Below, in pieces: positions 36,830 through 45,541 of a stretch of 64,000 nucleotides of DNA. The stretch's first letter is position 1. Each line of letters begins with the position of its first letter. The translations under genes and the position numbers were made by a program. The DNA is from Enterococcus hermanniensis. GTDB lineage: Bacteria > Bacillota > Bacilli > Lactobacillales > Enterococcaceae. The notes under the pieces are model-generated. The model saw only the letters and a program-made list of their open reading frames with translations. It was not told the DNA's origin and ran no database searches. Location of the stretch: contig NZ_JXKQ01000001.1 of assembly GCF_001885945.1 (NCBI RefSeq), positions 372,001 to 436,000 of the forward strand, written 5' to 3'.

Positions 36830-38216
36830 TTTTATTGGTTAAGAATAAACTTGGGATAAAAATCAGCGCTAAGACAACTACGGATACAAGAAAACCGGCA
36901 TGATAGGCAACCAATTGATGAGCAATCGTTGGTTGCGCACCTTGTAAGACGGTCGCCACAACCGTAGCAATCATTGCGGAACCAAAGCTTGAGCCCAGAT
37001 TTTCAATGATATTGATTCCCACACCAGCATCAGGTAATTCTTCATCCTTTAGACCTGTATAAGCATCACTGGTCAACGGTAGATTGATCCCACCAAAACT
37101 AGTACCACGAATAAATAGAATCAAGGCAATCCAAGCCATATTTGTAGTGTTCGTTACAAATACTAACGGAATCGTACCAATCAAAGAAATAATCAGGCTG
37201 ACGATCACAACATATTTAGCACCTAATTTATCGATCATTTTTCCAATCACTGGACGAGTAATTAACATACCAACACCTTGCGGTATCATTGCGATCGCTG
37301 CTTCCATTGCCGAAAAATGACGAAAATTTTGGAAAAAGAGCGGTAAGATCAGCATCGGTCCCATAATTGCAATATTCGCAAAAAATAGCCCAATACTGGA
37401 TGCTTTAAAACTTCGGTGTGAAAAAATCGTTAACGGTAAAACTGTCTCATGCTTTTTAAGCCGGTCATAAAGAATATAGGTGATTAAACAAACGATTCCG
37501 ACACCGGTCCATAGCAATGACTCACTATTTCTAAACGTAGCATGATCGGCAGCTTTCGTAATACCATAAATTAGTGCTGCGCTCATAATCGATAAGTCAG
37601 CAATCCCAAAAACATCTAGTTTACTCTTACGATTAAAGGGCGCAAAATTAGGCAAAGTCCGTGCCATTAATGGTGCGGCTATCAAAATGATAAACACATT
37701 AATGAAGAATATCCATCGCCACGAAGCGGCCTGTACAATAAAGCCACCAAGTACAGGACCTAAGATTGGGCCAAAAATCATTGGGGTGCTAACAATCGCC
37801 ATCACTCGACCCACATTTTCTGGACCTGCTGTTTTGACTAGTAAAGTAGACATTAAGGGAGTAATGATTCCTGCACTAAATCCCTGTAATAATCGAAAGA
37901 CGATGAAGCTAGTGACATTCCAACTAATCCCGGCAAGAATCGAAGTGATTCCGAATAGGATCACCGCTCCAATAAAAATCTTCTTTCCATTGAAACGATT
38001 CATCAACCAACCTGCGATAGGCACAGCGATGGCCATCGCTAACACATAGCCAGTGATCGCCCACTGGATCGTCGCTAAATTGGTTTGAAATGTTTTGGTC
38101 AATTGATCGATGGCGATGTTGACCATCGTAGAATCAAGCATCGGGGCAATGGCACCTAAAGCGATCGCCCAAGCTGCCGAAAGTACTTCTTTTGGTAATT
38201 TATTTGATTGAGTCAT
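36810..38216 (-). CDS. MFS multidrug exporter, DHA2 (EmrB/QacA) type
   Basis: A 468-residue proton-driven exporter with about 14 membrane helices. It shows the DHA2 start LDSTMVNIA, the loop motif GWLMNRFNGKK and the antiporter-type GPILGPVLGGFI. No membrane-fusion partner is present, as expected in Gram-positives. The MarR gene lies upstream on the same strand and shares a promoter element with it, so it is probably induced by a MarR ligand. Substrates unknown. Confidence 0.92.
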   Translation of the reverse strand: MTQSNKLPKEVLSAAWAIALGAIAPMLDSTMVNIAIDQLTKTFQTNLATIQWAITGYVLAMAIAVPIAGWLMNRFNGKKIFIGAVILFGITSILAGISWNVTSFIVFRLLQGFSAGIITPLMSTLLVKTAGPENVGRVMAIVSTPMIFGPILGPVLGGFIVQAASWRWIFFINVFIILIAAPLMARTLPNFAPFNRKSKLDVFGIADLSIMSAALIYGITKAADHATFRNSESLLWTGVGIVCLITYILYDRLKKHETVLPLTIFSHRSFKASSIGLFFANIAIMGPMLILPLFFQNFRHFSAMEAAIAMIPQGVGMLITRPVIGKMIDKLGAKYVVIVSLIISLIGTIPLVFVTNTTNMAWIALILFIRGTSFGGINLPLTSDAYTGLKDEELPDAGVGINIIENLGSSFGSAMIATVVATVLQGAQPTIAHQLVAYHAGFLVSVVVLALIFIPSLFLTNKTKNTGE

Positions 38217-38315
38217 AATGAACTCCTTTCATTTGTTAAAGAATTAATTTATATTTTTTTCGCCTTTTAGATAAATACTAACGTGAAAACAATCGCTGCA
38301 GCCAATTGTTTTTTT

Positions 38316-38356
38316 GTTTCCTAGGAAACTATATAACCTTTTTGTTTCTTTGTCAA
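38316..38356 (-). promoter_or_regulatory. MFS exporter promoter with palindromic operator
   Basis: TTGACA (plus 38351-38356), 17 nt and TATAGT (plus 38328-38333) form the promoter. The perfect 14-bp palindrome GTTTCCTAGGAAAC (38316-38329) overlaps the -10 and start. The spacer shares the string AAGAAACAAAAA with the marR promoter. MarR binding is inferred. Confidence 0.75.
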
Positions 38357-38371
38357 CAAAAAAATAAAAAT

Positions 38372-38401
38372 AAAAAGAAGTAGCCTTTCGACTACTCCTT
38401 A
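38372..38401 (-). terminator. Terminator of marR
   Basis: A short stem (AGGAGTAG with CTACTTCT on the minus strand) overlapping the marR stop is followed by TTTTTATTTTTATTTTTT. Confidence 0.7.
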
Positions 38402-38866
38402 ATTGATCTTAATTCCTTGCTCTTTGATTTCTTGATCGAGATGTTGATCATATCGCTCAAGAAATTTCAGAAAACCTTCATATTGCTCATCTGTAATAGG
38501 CGCGAAAACTTCTTTATCGCGTTCTGTAAATTCTTCATGTAATTTTTCATGAAGTTTAAAGACCTGTTTGCCTTCTTCCGCTAATCTAAAATAAATTTCT
38601 TTTTTATTTTCTGCTTTACGATAACTTTCAATATAATGTTTAGCCAACATTTTTTTCGTTAATTTACTGATTGCTCCACGAGTCATATAAAGAGATTCAG
38701 CCATTTTCGTTACGTTAGGATCTTCATTTTTACCAATATATTCAATACAATGAACCTCAGAAGCTGTATACTTCGACAAGGCTTGCTCCATTTTCACTTT
38801 ATTGAGCCAAGCAAGTTTATTAAATACCGCACTGTAACCTTCTAAGACTTCTTCTCTTTTACTCAT
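38399..38866 (-). CDS. MarR-family transcriptional regulator
   Basis: A 155-residue winged-helix regulator. The recognition region is seen in ESLYMTRGAISKLTKKML and the wing follows. It lies directly upstream of the MFS exporter with its own promoter and terminator, the usual set-up of a repressor controlling itself and an efflux pump. Ligand not predictable. Confidence 0.9.
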   Translation of the reverse strand: MSKREEVLEGYSAVFNKLAWLNKVKMEQALSKYTASEVHCIEYIGKNEDPNVTKMAESLYMTRGAISKLTKKMLAKHYIESYRKAENKKEIYFRLAEEGKQVFKLHEKLHEEFTERDKEVFAPITDEQYEGFLKFLERYDQHLDQEIKEQGIKIN

Positions 38867-38918
38867 CTTTTTCTCCTATCTATTTACATAGACTTCTTGT
38901 CCTGATACACGCTCCCTC

Positions 38919-38947
38919 ATTTTAGGATATTTTTGTTTCTTTTTCAA
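38919..38947 (-). promoter_or_regulatory. marR promoter
   Basis: TTGAAA (plus 38942-38947), 17 nt and TAAAAT (plus 38919-38924). From the -35 into the spacer it reads almost the same as the exporter promoter (TTGAMAAAGAAACAAAAA), a probable common regulatory element. Confidence 0.75.
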
Positions 38948-38952
38948 CAAAG

Positions 38953-41900
38953 TCATTCAACTTTTGTTGTTAGTACCCAATGAAAGCTGAAGGAATAAGT
39001 GCCAATTTTCTGTCGTTCTTTAGCCATTCGTAGAAAAATCCCTGTCTTCGTATCCCATTCACTAAAATCCGTTTCGAATGACCCCTGACCTTCCATTAGT
39101 AAAAATTCCTCTTCAAGTGAATAGATCTGTCCTTGCTTTTTGAAAAACAATTCACCTTTCTTATCCGATATAGCCTTTAGTTTAAGCTGCCAGTTTTCTT
39201 TTTCTATTCTTGTATCTTTAATCTGTAATTTTCCAACGATTTGTGGATAAAAAATTGTCGTTTGACCAATTGAATGCGTCCCAAAATCAATTTCTGAAGG
39301 AACTGCTACTAATTCTAAATTTTCAGTTGTTTGTTGAAAGGATGCTTGGAGTTGGTGGTGATAGCCCGATTCAGGAAACCATCTTTTTTCAATGATTTGT
39401 CTTTCTTCACCGTTACTTATTTTCAGTTCTGCCTGCTGGAATTCAACTGATTCCGATTCGACAAAAGTAATGTCTAACGGGAGCAAGCTATTCAGTGGGA
39501 CAACCACTCGTCCGAACCTACTCGTTCCATTTCCCCAAATAGCTACTGGCAAAGGTTCATTATCCGGTGCTCGGGCGGGTAGATATTTTATTTCTCCATA
39601 TGGACTTACGACTTGATATTCAAGAATTGTTGCTGCTACTGCATAACTTGTCTGCTCACTGTTATCGCCTGTATAAGAATAGCCAAACTCATCAAATCCA
39701 ATAAAATTATCTGGTGTCAGCCCTTGTGACTGATCTGTAAAAGTGATAATCGGAAAGCCTGATTGTACGCCGAAGTAAGTTCCAATAATTTCTTGCTGTC
39801 TACTAGATGTTAACAATCGCCAAATCAAGTGTGATTCTGTTACTAACTTATTTAAATAGATGTTTTCTGCTCCGGCTGGTGAATGAAGCTCGGCTTCCGT
39901 TGCTGCTTTCAATGACCCCGTTTTTAATTGTTCTACTTTGATAATGGCCTCTTTTAATAATTCTACTTCGCCAAATTGATGATACATTTGGGCAAAATTT
40001 TCTGATTTTGCCTCGCTTCCATTTAAAATTTTCTGAGCAGTTAATTGATCAGATACAGTTAAATGGGTAAAATTCAGCACTTCGTCTATTTTGGCAGTTC
40101 CGATTTTTAGCGCTACTTGATTTTTACTTTTTGCAATCAAATGATTGGTAAAACTAGTTGTATCTGAAGCAATCAATTGCTTGATCGCCTTAGCATCTTT
40201 GATATCTACCATTACTTCATGCAATAATTCTCCAGCAAAACTATTTTTTACCATTCCTTGGACCAAAGAAAAATTACCTTGGGGTGTACAAATGTCCAAA
40301 TAAACTTTTGAACTACTTAAAGTTTTCGTATTTTCTGAACCATCTCCAATGATTTCCATACCCGAAAATTGTTGATCCGTCTCCATGGAAAAAGTAACCT
40401 GTTTAGCTGGGCCACCTAAATAATTCTTAGCAGAGGCTGCTTTAGGCCGTCCTGCAATGATTTGCAAGTCATCCGCTAATTCGACTTTTCCTGTCACTCT
40501 CAGCTCTATATCACCACTGATCATGCCTTCTTTAGCAACACTTCCAATTATCTTTGTTGGATCATTGCTTTTAAAGAAACGTCCACCACTAATATGTGTT
40601 TTGACATCCCCATCAATCATATGATTCGAAACTCTTCCATAGGTTCCCACGATCGTACCTAAAAAGTCACCCCCAACTATTTTTGTCTGGGCAGTTCCAA
40701 TCATTCGTCGGTCCTTTTCACTCCCTGCAGCGCCAACGTTCTCTAGTTTCCCGCCCGTCATTTCAAACAAACTATCTCCATAAATTCGATAGCAACCGCT
40801 GCCAGCACCAAAAATACTCGTAACTTGTCCTCCTCTACAAGTTACTTGGCACTCACCTTCGATAATGCCACTAAAACTACCACCATAGGCATTTTGGACC
40901 AATGCTTCATAAATGTCTAAAGTTGTTTTCCCTTGAATATACAACGAAGTTTCTAACGTTTCCTGAGCACTCCCACCACCTGCTGCAACGCTAAAACCGT
41001 AGAGAGCACCTAAATAATTTTCGGTTGTTAATATATCCGGATCTTTTCCTACTTTTTGCATATGAAGTCCCCAGCTTTTACTATATGCCAGACTAGCTTC
41101 ACCTAAACTCAAGTGAACATCGCCTTTGATTACACCCATCGAGCCAGCACCATTGATTGTATTATCCATTCCTAAAACATCGCTCACACAACCACCTAGC
41201 ACTTGTGTCGTCACATTGCCTACAACTAAAAAATTAGTTTTGCTTTTAGCCAAAGCTAAACGTGATTCTGCTGTTAATTGATCATACTCAATCTCTTCTG
41301 CTGTACGTTTTTGTGGATCATTCAAATCAACAGCTGGAAGTAAATTTTCGGAGTTGGTCAGACTGACTTTGGAAATATCTAACCCTCCTGCGCCATCGAT
41401 TCGTTTAAACGAGCCTGCGTTGGCTTTTCCTGCATAGATTTTATTCGTGATAGAGCCATAAATTGCACCAAGTCTCTGATTTCCACCAATAAAACTTCTT
41501 TCTCCTTGATGAAACGCTCTAGAATCAATTGACGTAGTGATTCCTCCATAGATCTCACCAATTTGAGATCCACCTACGAAGCATCCATTGTCAGAAAAAC
41601 TTCCTTTACCTTCAATTTTATTAGTAATCATTCCTGTGGTGCTCCTCGCCACACCTCCAATAAAATTACCTAAAGTAAAATTTGTGTTGTCAGAAGAGAG
41701 TCTATTTTTAATTATGCCGTTCACAGTGACTGCATTCAATTCTGTACCTAAACCTCCACCGTAATACTCCAGTAATCGTCCATCTAAAGAACAGATTTCT
41801 GTCGTGATATTGCCGGTAATTTCCCCAGTCGCTGAACCACCGCATAAGCGATCAATCTCACCGATCATAGAAAGAATTTTTATTTGAATATCCCCTGTTA

Positions 41901-42474
41901 ATGCCCCTTTTTCATTTCCCCCATAAATTTCCCAAGTACCACCAGCAACTTGATCAAACAAAAGTACTGGATCTCCTGTTAAATCTCGGTTACCGCCACC
42001 ATATAAACACGTTTTCCCTAAATGTTGAATATTTTCAAATAATAAGGAATGGCCATTTCCGAATAGTTGCGCAACTTGTAGTGTCAAATTGCTAAAGCTG
42101 ATAGCTTGCCCCAGAAAACATTGATCCGGCAATCTAAGAATGGCATCTTTCGTTTTCCCTTTAATAGTCAACTTACTTTCAATGCTCATCAAGGTAATCG
42201 TATCAAGCGACGGATCTTCCACAACAAAGTCTCTTCCAATAGAAGCTTGGCTTAAATCTAATTCACCGTCTAGTAAAATATCGTATTCTTCGGCTGTTCC
42301 GGCTTTATCGATATCCAATAATAATTGTTTGAAACCCTCGACGGTCACTGGATATCGCGCTCCTTGATTCACAGCAGGTATCAGTTCTAACGATTGACTT
42401 TGTGCCTCTTGTGGAACAGCTAAAAATAATAAAATATATATAATTGGCAACAAATAAACACTTTTTTTTGACAT
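38953..42474 (-). CDS. Large secreted beta-helix protein with C-terminal WxL domain
   Basis: A 1173-residue protein with a signal peptide (about 1-26). The N-terminal half resembles pectate-lyase-like adhesive domains, with a long run of degenerate repeats in which Gly-Gly, Asn and short hydrophobic strands recur (GAIYGSITNKI, GEIYGGITTSI), typical of a right-handed beta helix. The C-terminal part has a WxL-type domain with NWQLKL (W1095) and HWVLTT (W1166), which in other proteins binds peptidoglycan non-covalently. AAAGGAGGG precedes the ATG. It stands alone: the DUF916/WxL partner genes usual for such clusters are missing. A role as an adhesin is inferred. Confidence 0.83.
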   Translation of the reverse strand: MSKKSVYLLPIIYILLFLAVPQEAQSQSLELIPAVNQGARYPVTVEGFKQLLLDIDKAGTAEEYDILLDGELDLSQASIGRDFVVEDPSLDTITLMSIESKLTIKGKTKDAILRLPDQCFLGQAISFSNLTLQVAQLFGNGHSLLFENIQHLGKTCLYGGGNRDLTGDPVLLFDQVAGGTWEIYGGNEKGALTGDIQIKILSMIGEIDRLCGGSATGEITGNITTEICSLDGRLLEYYGGGLGTELNAVTVNGIIKNRLSSDNTNFTLGNFIGGVARSTTGMITNKIEGKGSFSDNGCFVGGSQIGEIYGGITTSIDSRAFHQGERSFIGGNQRLGAIYGSITNKIYAGKANAGSFKRIDGAGGLDISKVSLTNSENLLPAVDLNDPQKRTAEEIEYDQLTAESRLALAKSKTNFLVVGNVTTQVLGGCVSDVLGMDNTINGAGSMGVIKGDVHLSLGEASLAYSKSWGLHMQKVGKDPDILTTENYLGALYGFSVAAGGGSAQETLETSLYIQGKTTLDIYEALVQNAYGGSFSGIIEGECQVTCRGGQVTSIFGAGSGCYRIYGDSLFEMTGGKLENVGAAGSEKDRRMIGTAQTKIVGGDFLGTIVGTYGRVSNHMIDGDVKTHISGGRFFKSNDPTKIIGSVAKEGMISGDIELRVTGKVELADDLQIIAGRPKAASAKNYLGGPAKQVTFSMETDQQFSGMEIIGDGSENTKTLSSSKVYLDICTPQGNFSLVQGMVKNSFAGELLHEVMVDIKDAKAIKQLIASDTTSFTNHLIAKSKNQVALKIGTAKIDEVLNFTHLTVSDQLTAQKILNGSEAKSENFAQMYHQFGEVELLKEAIIKVEQLKTGSLKAATEAELHSPAGAENIYLNKLVTESHLIWRLLTSSRQQEIIGTYFGVQSGFPIITFTDQSQGLTPDNFIGFDEFGYSYTGDNSEQTSYAVAATILEYQVVSPYGEIKYLPARAPDNEPLPVAIWGNGTSRFGRVVVPLNSLLPLDITFVESESVEFQQAELKISNGEERQIIEKRWFPESGYHHQLQASFQQTTENLELVAVPSEIDFGTHSIGQTTIFYPQIVGKLQIKDTRIEKENWQLKLKAISDKKGELFFKKQGQIYSLEEEFLLMEGQGSFETDFSEWDTKTGIFLRMAKERQKIGTYSFSFHWVLTTKVE

Positions 42475-42557
42475 ATTGCCCTCCTTTTTTATACAATATA
42501 CGTATAGAAGACGAGAACGTTTTTGGTTTCTATAATTTGTAGTAACAAGCCACTTCG

Positions 42558-42586
42558 TTGCGTCACAATAATCTCTGTGCTATGAT
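42558..42586 (+). promoter_or_regulatory. Promoter of the 6S RNA gene
   Basis: TTGCGT (42558-42563), 17 nt and TATGAT (42581-42586) with an extended TGC. It predicts a start near 42591-42593, exactly where the closing stem of the RNA begins. Confidence 0.72.
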
Positions 42587-42590
42587 TGAG

Positions 42591-42794
42591 ATGGAAGTTC
42601 TGTGATGTGCGCATTACCCATTACAGTGTTGACCGAACATTTTTATTGATATCTTGGGATCTGTCTTGTGTCAAAGTTGGTAACAAGCCTTTTCATTTGG
42701 TAGTTCAATATTTAGACCATGGAACCCACCTGCTAGACTTTGCGGGATCAATACTACCGGGTTTATAACGGCATCGACGGAATTTCCATTTTTT
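42591..42794 (+). ncRNA. ssrS: 6S RNA
   Basis: A non-coding stretch of about 200 nt whose ends pair: ATGGAAGTTC at 42591-42600 with GAATTTCCAT just before a run of six Ts (42780-42794). The middle can fold as a long broken helix, the shape of 6S RNA, which binds the housekeeping RNA polymerase holoenzyme. Size, promoter, closing stem and T run fit. Location also fits, since 6S genes of Firmicutes are often next to rarA, which is on the same strand upstream. Assignment rests on structure and synteny, not on an alignment. Confidence 0.7.
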
Positions 42795-42801
42795 ATGGAA
42801 T

Positions 42802-42833
42802 AAAAGCAATTTGCTTCGTGCAAATTGCTTTTT
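42802..42833 (+). terminator. Second terminator after the 6S RNA
   Basis: AAAAGCAATTTGC and GCAAATTGCTTTTT arms with loop TTCGT; it separates the RNA gene from the next ORF, whose ribosome binding site starts a few bases later. Confidence 0.85.
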
Positions 42834-42852
42834 ATTGTATTGGAGGAAGAAC

Positions 42853-43137
42853 ATGGTTCGTATTTTATTATTTCTATTAGCTTTGATTGTATTATTCTGT
42901 AGCTATTATTTAATCAAAAAGCCCACTGGTTTTTTAGTTTTGTTCAGCCAAGATGAACAAGAAGACGCCCGTAGTTTTTTAAAACAATTCGGTTATCTCT
43001 ATGCTTTACTTGGAACCATCGGAATCGTTATCGGTGTGATCGATCATCGGGCTTATTCAATGATGTATCTGGTTGCTTTGTTAGTGATAGCAGCGATTTT
43101 TGCTTTGATGATGGGGGCAAAAACGAAAAAAGGTTAA
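42853..43137 (+). CDS. Small membrane protein, three predicted helices
   Basis: A 94-residue protein with a hydrophobic N-terminus (about 1-30), a charged loop with SQDEQEDARSF, and two more helices ending in a basic tail GAKTKKG. The open frame begins upstream inside a terminator; TGGAGG before ATG 42853 fixes the start. It resembles the DUF3784 style of small membrane proteins but I cannot confirm the family. Upstream of the universal stress protein gene by 58 nt. Confidence 0.7.
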   Translation: MVRILLFLLALIVLFCSYYLIKKPTGFLVLFSQDEQEDARSFLKQFGYLYALLGTIGIVIGVIDHRAYSMMYLVALLVIAAIFALMMGAKTKKG

Positions 43138-43195
43138 TAGTACCATTTTTTAACGTTTTGTTTTAAAATAAAGGTGTGAAAAGGAGTTGGAAACG

Positions 43196-43669
43196 ATGGA
43201 ACAAGAATACAGTAAAATCATGGTAGCAGTAGATGGATCTAACGAAGCTGAGTTAGCATTCAAAAAAGCAGTAAACGTGGCAAAACGGAACCAAGCGGAA
43301 TTATTACTTGCTCATGTTATTGATACACGTGCGTTTCAAACAGTTTCTTCTTTTGATAATGTTTTGGCAGAACAAGCAACCGATATGGCAAAACAAACAT
43401 TAGATGATTATGAAGCTGAAGCAAAAAAAGCTGGTGTTTCAACAATCTCTAAAGTCATTGAATATGGTTCACCAAAAATTATGATCGCGAAACAAATTCC
43501 CGAAGACAATCAAATTGATTTGATCATGTTGGGCGCGACGGGATTAAATGCCGTTGAACGTCTGTTCATTGGTTCTGTCTCAGAATACGTTATTCGTAAT
43601 GCTTCTTGTGATGTATTGATCGTACGGACGGACTTAGACAATAACGTACCAGTTGAAGAAAAAAAATAA
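43196..43669 (+). CDS. Universal stress protein, UspA family
   Basis: A 157-residue ATP-binding type universal stress protein. The motif GATGLNAVERLFIGSVSEY gives the G-2x-G-9x-G(S/T) nucleotide-binding pattern, and the N-terminal IMVAVDGSNEA is typical. A TTG at 43187 is in frame, but AAAAGGAG sits 9 nt from ATG 43196. A terminator follows. Function is stress adaptation by family knowledge. Confidence 0.93.
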   Translation: MEQEYSKIMVAVDGSNEAELAFKKAVNVAKRNQAELLLAHVIDTRAFQTVSSFDNVLAEQATDMAKQTLDDYEAEAKKAGVSTISKVIEYGSPKIMIAKQIPEDNQIDLIMLGATGLNAVERLFIGSVSEYVIRNASCDVLIVRTDLDNNVPVEEKK

Positions 43670-43709
43670 GTTTATCAGAATACTGAAGTACTGAACGTAT
43701 TCATACTAA

Positions 43710-43746
43710 AAAAGGAACACAACTATCAAGTAGTTGTGTTCCTTTT
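43710..43746. terminator. Bidirectional terminator
   Basis: Perfect 16-bp arms starting AAAAGGAACACAACTA around TCAAG between convergent genes. Confidence 0.93.
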
Positions 43747-43768
43747 GCTTTTTATAATTGCTTGATTG

Positions 43769-45211
43769 TCAGTTAATAATCAAAGTATTTTCAAGTTCCC
43801 TGATTAGCTTTTTGCGATCCCATAAAACGATTTTATGATCTTTCGCTAGTTCGGTTGCTGATTTTGTAAAAGTTGCATTAGTCACTACTAGTCCTTCATG
43901 TAAAGATAGTTTCGCTACGCCATCAATTACTTCTTGAATTGCAGTGTCACCTAGTGGAAAACAGATTTGTTTCACTTGGATTCCTAATGAATTCGTTTTG
44001 ATTGTAGCAATTAAGTCTACTGCGGGAACATCGGTTATGAATTCGATGCCATATCCCAAACTTCTAAAAATACCTGCAATAAATACTTTAAAATCTTCAT
44101 TACTCATTTGATCGATGTCTTCGATTGTTGTTTTTGGTTTTGATACTTTGCTTAATAAAAGTTGTTCAAATTTTTCTAATTGACGATCGTGTAATATTTT
44201 CCCAACTGATCTTTCTACTTTTCTCAAACTAAAAACGTAGTCTTCTTTTTCTAAAAAGGAGGTCATTTCCATCAAGTATAAAGTAAACAATGTGATATTA
44301 CGCATATCTTCGGGAATAATTTCAGGCATGACCGAATAAACTTCGATATATGCAGCTAAATTTTTAGCAGACTCTCTAAAGGAGGCCCCATGACTTTTAT
44401 GCCATTCATTAGCACCATGATGTTTTAAGCGACTCCAAAATATTTGGTGCGTGACAAAAGCTGCAGTTGCTTCATCAAGCGCCATTTTTTTCTTAAATAG
44501 GCTTTTCAATAATTCAAAGTTTTTGATCGTTTCGTGATACCGATCTTTAAAATGAAGTTCATGCCCTTCATACCCATGTTCTTTTGCATAAGTCATTCGG
44601 GTCGCCGTCAAATAATCAATGATGCGAACTGCTTTGAGTTTCTGATCTGCTTTTAATAGACACTCATCTACCAAATATAAAAATTCTAAATCATAAAAAA
44701 AGGATTGAGGAACAAATTTCGTAATAAAATTATCTGTATATCGAATAAATAATATGCGGTGCTCTTTTAACAACTCATGATATTTTTTTTGATACTCTGA
44801 AATATCTGCCTGAATCGCTTCCTTTTCAATGCTTTGGACATGATTGGACAAACGTTCCCACTGCTTCATATCTGTCAGCTCTAAAACAATCCCATTATAG
44901 GTGATTTGAGCACTATTTGATTCTACAAACGTTAAAATTTTTAATTCCATCGCTTCTTCATGAATGACTCTTACATCTTCAAGTAAATTATCAAAAACAA
45001 TCCAGGCGGCTTTTCCCGCCACAAAAAGAGTTCCAACTTCTGACACTGGGTTTCGACCTTCTAAGTAAATACTATCCGGCTCGTAAAATCGCACTCGCCC
45101 AATCTCAAGGGTAGGACAACCTGTCGTTTCTTCCGTAAATCTTTTTTCTTGTTGTTCATTAAACAGTAACTGACTATCATAAAAAGAAGTATTGCTAGTG
45201 ACCAATTCCAT
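43769..45211 (-). CDS. Orphan Mrr-like restriction endonuclease domain protein
   Basis: A 480-residue protein. The C-terminal 112 residues match the Mrr catalytic pattern: FRSLGYGIEF, then AVDLIA with D399, then QVK (Q412, K414), then GLVVTNATFTKSATELA and LWDRKKL. This is the D-QxK variant of the PD-(D/E)xK nuclease core found in type IV and some anti-phage enzymes. The first 360 residues are mixed alpha/beta then mostly helical and match nothing I know. No methylase, ATPase or helicase is adjacent. It is a monocistron with a terminator. Role in DNA defence or a house-specific nuclease is inferred. Confidence 0.82.
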   Translation of the reverse strand: MELVTSNTSFYDSQLLFNEQQEKRFTEETTGCPTLEIGRVRFYEPDSIYLEGRNPVSEVGTLFVAGKAAWIVFDNLLEDVRVIHEEAMELKILTFVESNSAQITYNGIVLELTDMKQWERLSNHVQSIEKEAIQADISEYQKKYHELLKEHRILFIRYTDNFITKFVPQSFFYDLEFLYLVDECLLKADQKLKAVRIIDYLTATRMTYAKEHGYEGHELHFKDRYHETIKNFELLKSLFKKKMALDEATAAFVTHQIFWSRLKHHGANEWHKSHGASFRESAKNLAAYIEVYSVMPEIIPEDMRNITLFTLYLMEMTSFLEKEDYVFSLRKVERSVGKILHDRQLEKFEQLLLSKVSKPKTTIEDIDQMSNEDFKVFIAGIFRSLGYGIEFITDVPAVDLIATIKTNSLGIQVKQICFPLGDTAIQEVIDGVAKLSLHEGLVVTNATFTKSATELAKDHKIVLWDRKKLIRELENTLIIN

Positions 45212-45481
45212 TCCTCTCTTCTAAAAGAATAATTCATCTATTTAATAAATGCTCTTAGCCCATTTTTTCTTACTCAATAAATTCGAATAATATAACACAT
45301 ATACTATCGGGTTTCCTATCTTTTTCTTTCAATTCTTTTATAGTACATTAATATTATTCTAATGTAGTGTACCTGAATCTTTTTTTAAAAGCTATTTGAA
45401 TGCTGTTGAACAAGCATAAATAATCTAAGGTTGATATATTTTATCTGATAGTTAATTATCAACTTATTTTCTAAAAAAATA
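45212..45481. other. Intergenic region upstream of the Mrr-like gene
   Basis: No gene. The only structure seen is an inverted repeat TACATTA/TAATGTA (45344-45350 and 45360-45366) with a 9-nt gap, about 135 bp upstream of the Mrr-like start, near a minus-strand TATAAA. It could be an operator. The rest is AT-rich. Confidence 0.4.
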
Positions 45482-45526
45482 AAAAACGGTAAAAGTCTGC
45501 TGAAATCAGCACTACCTCTACCGTCT
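45482..45526 (-). terminator. Terminator of the rhamnose operon
   Basis: Outer arms ACGGTA and TACCGT and inner TGCTGA/CAGCA form a branched hairpin with TTTTTTATTTTTTT after it on the minus strand. Confidence 0.82.
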
Positions 45527-45541
45527 AATAAAATAAAACAC

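Noticed and set aside
38953-42474. Gly-Gly repeats as a mobile element or CRISPR-like repeat array
   Set aside because: The repeats are degenerate at DNA level, lie inside one long reading frame and encode a beta-helix pattern, so they are protein repeats.
42586-42768. 60-codon frame across the non-coding stretch before 42.8 kb
   Set aside because: It overlaps the predicted 6S RNA almost exactly, has no ribosome binding site, and the RNA features (promoter, closing stem, T run) explain the sequence better.
43769-45211. A complete restriction-modification or BREX-type system
   Set aside because: No methyltransferase, ATPase, helicase or protease-like defence gene lies on either side; neighbours are a stress protein and the rhamnose operon.
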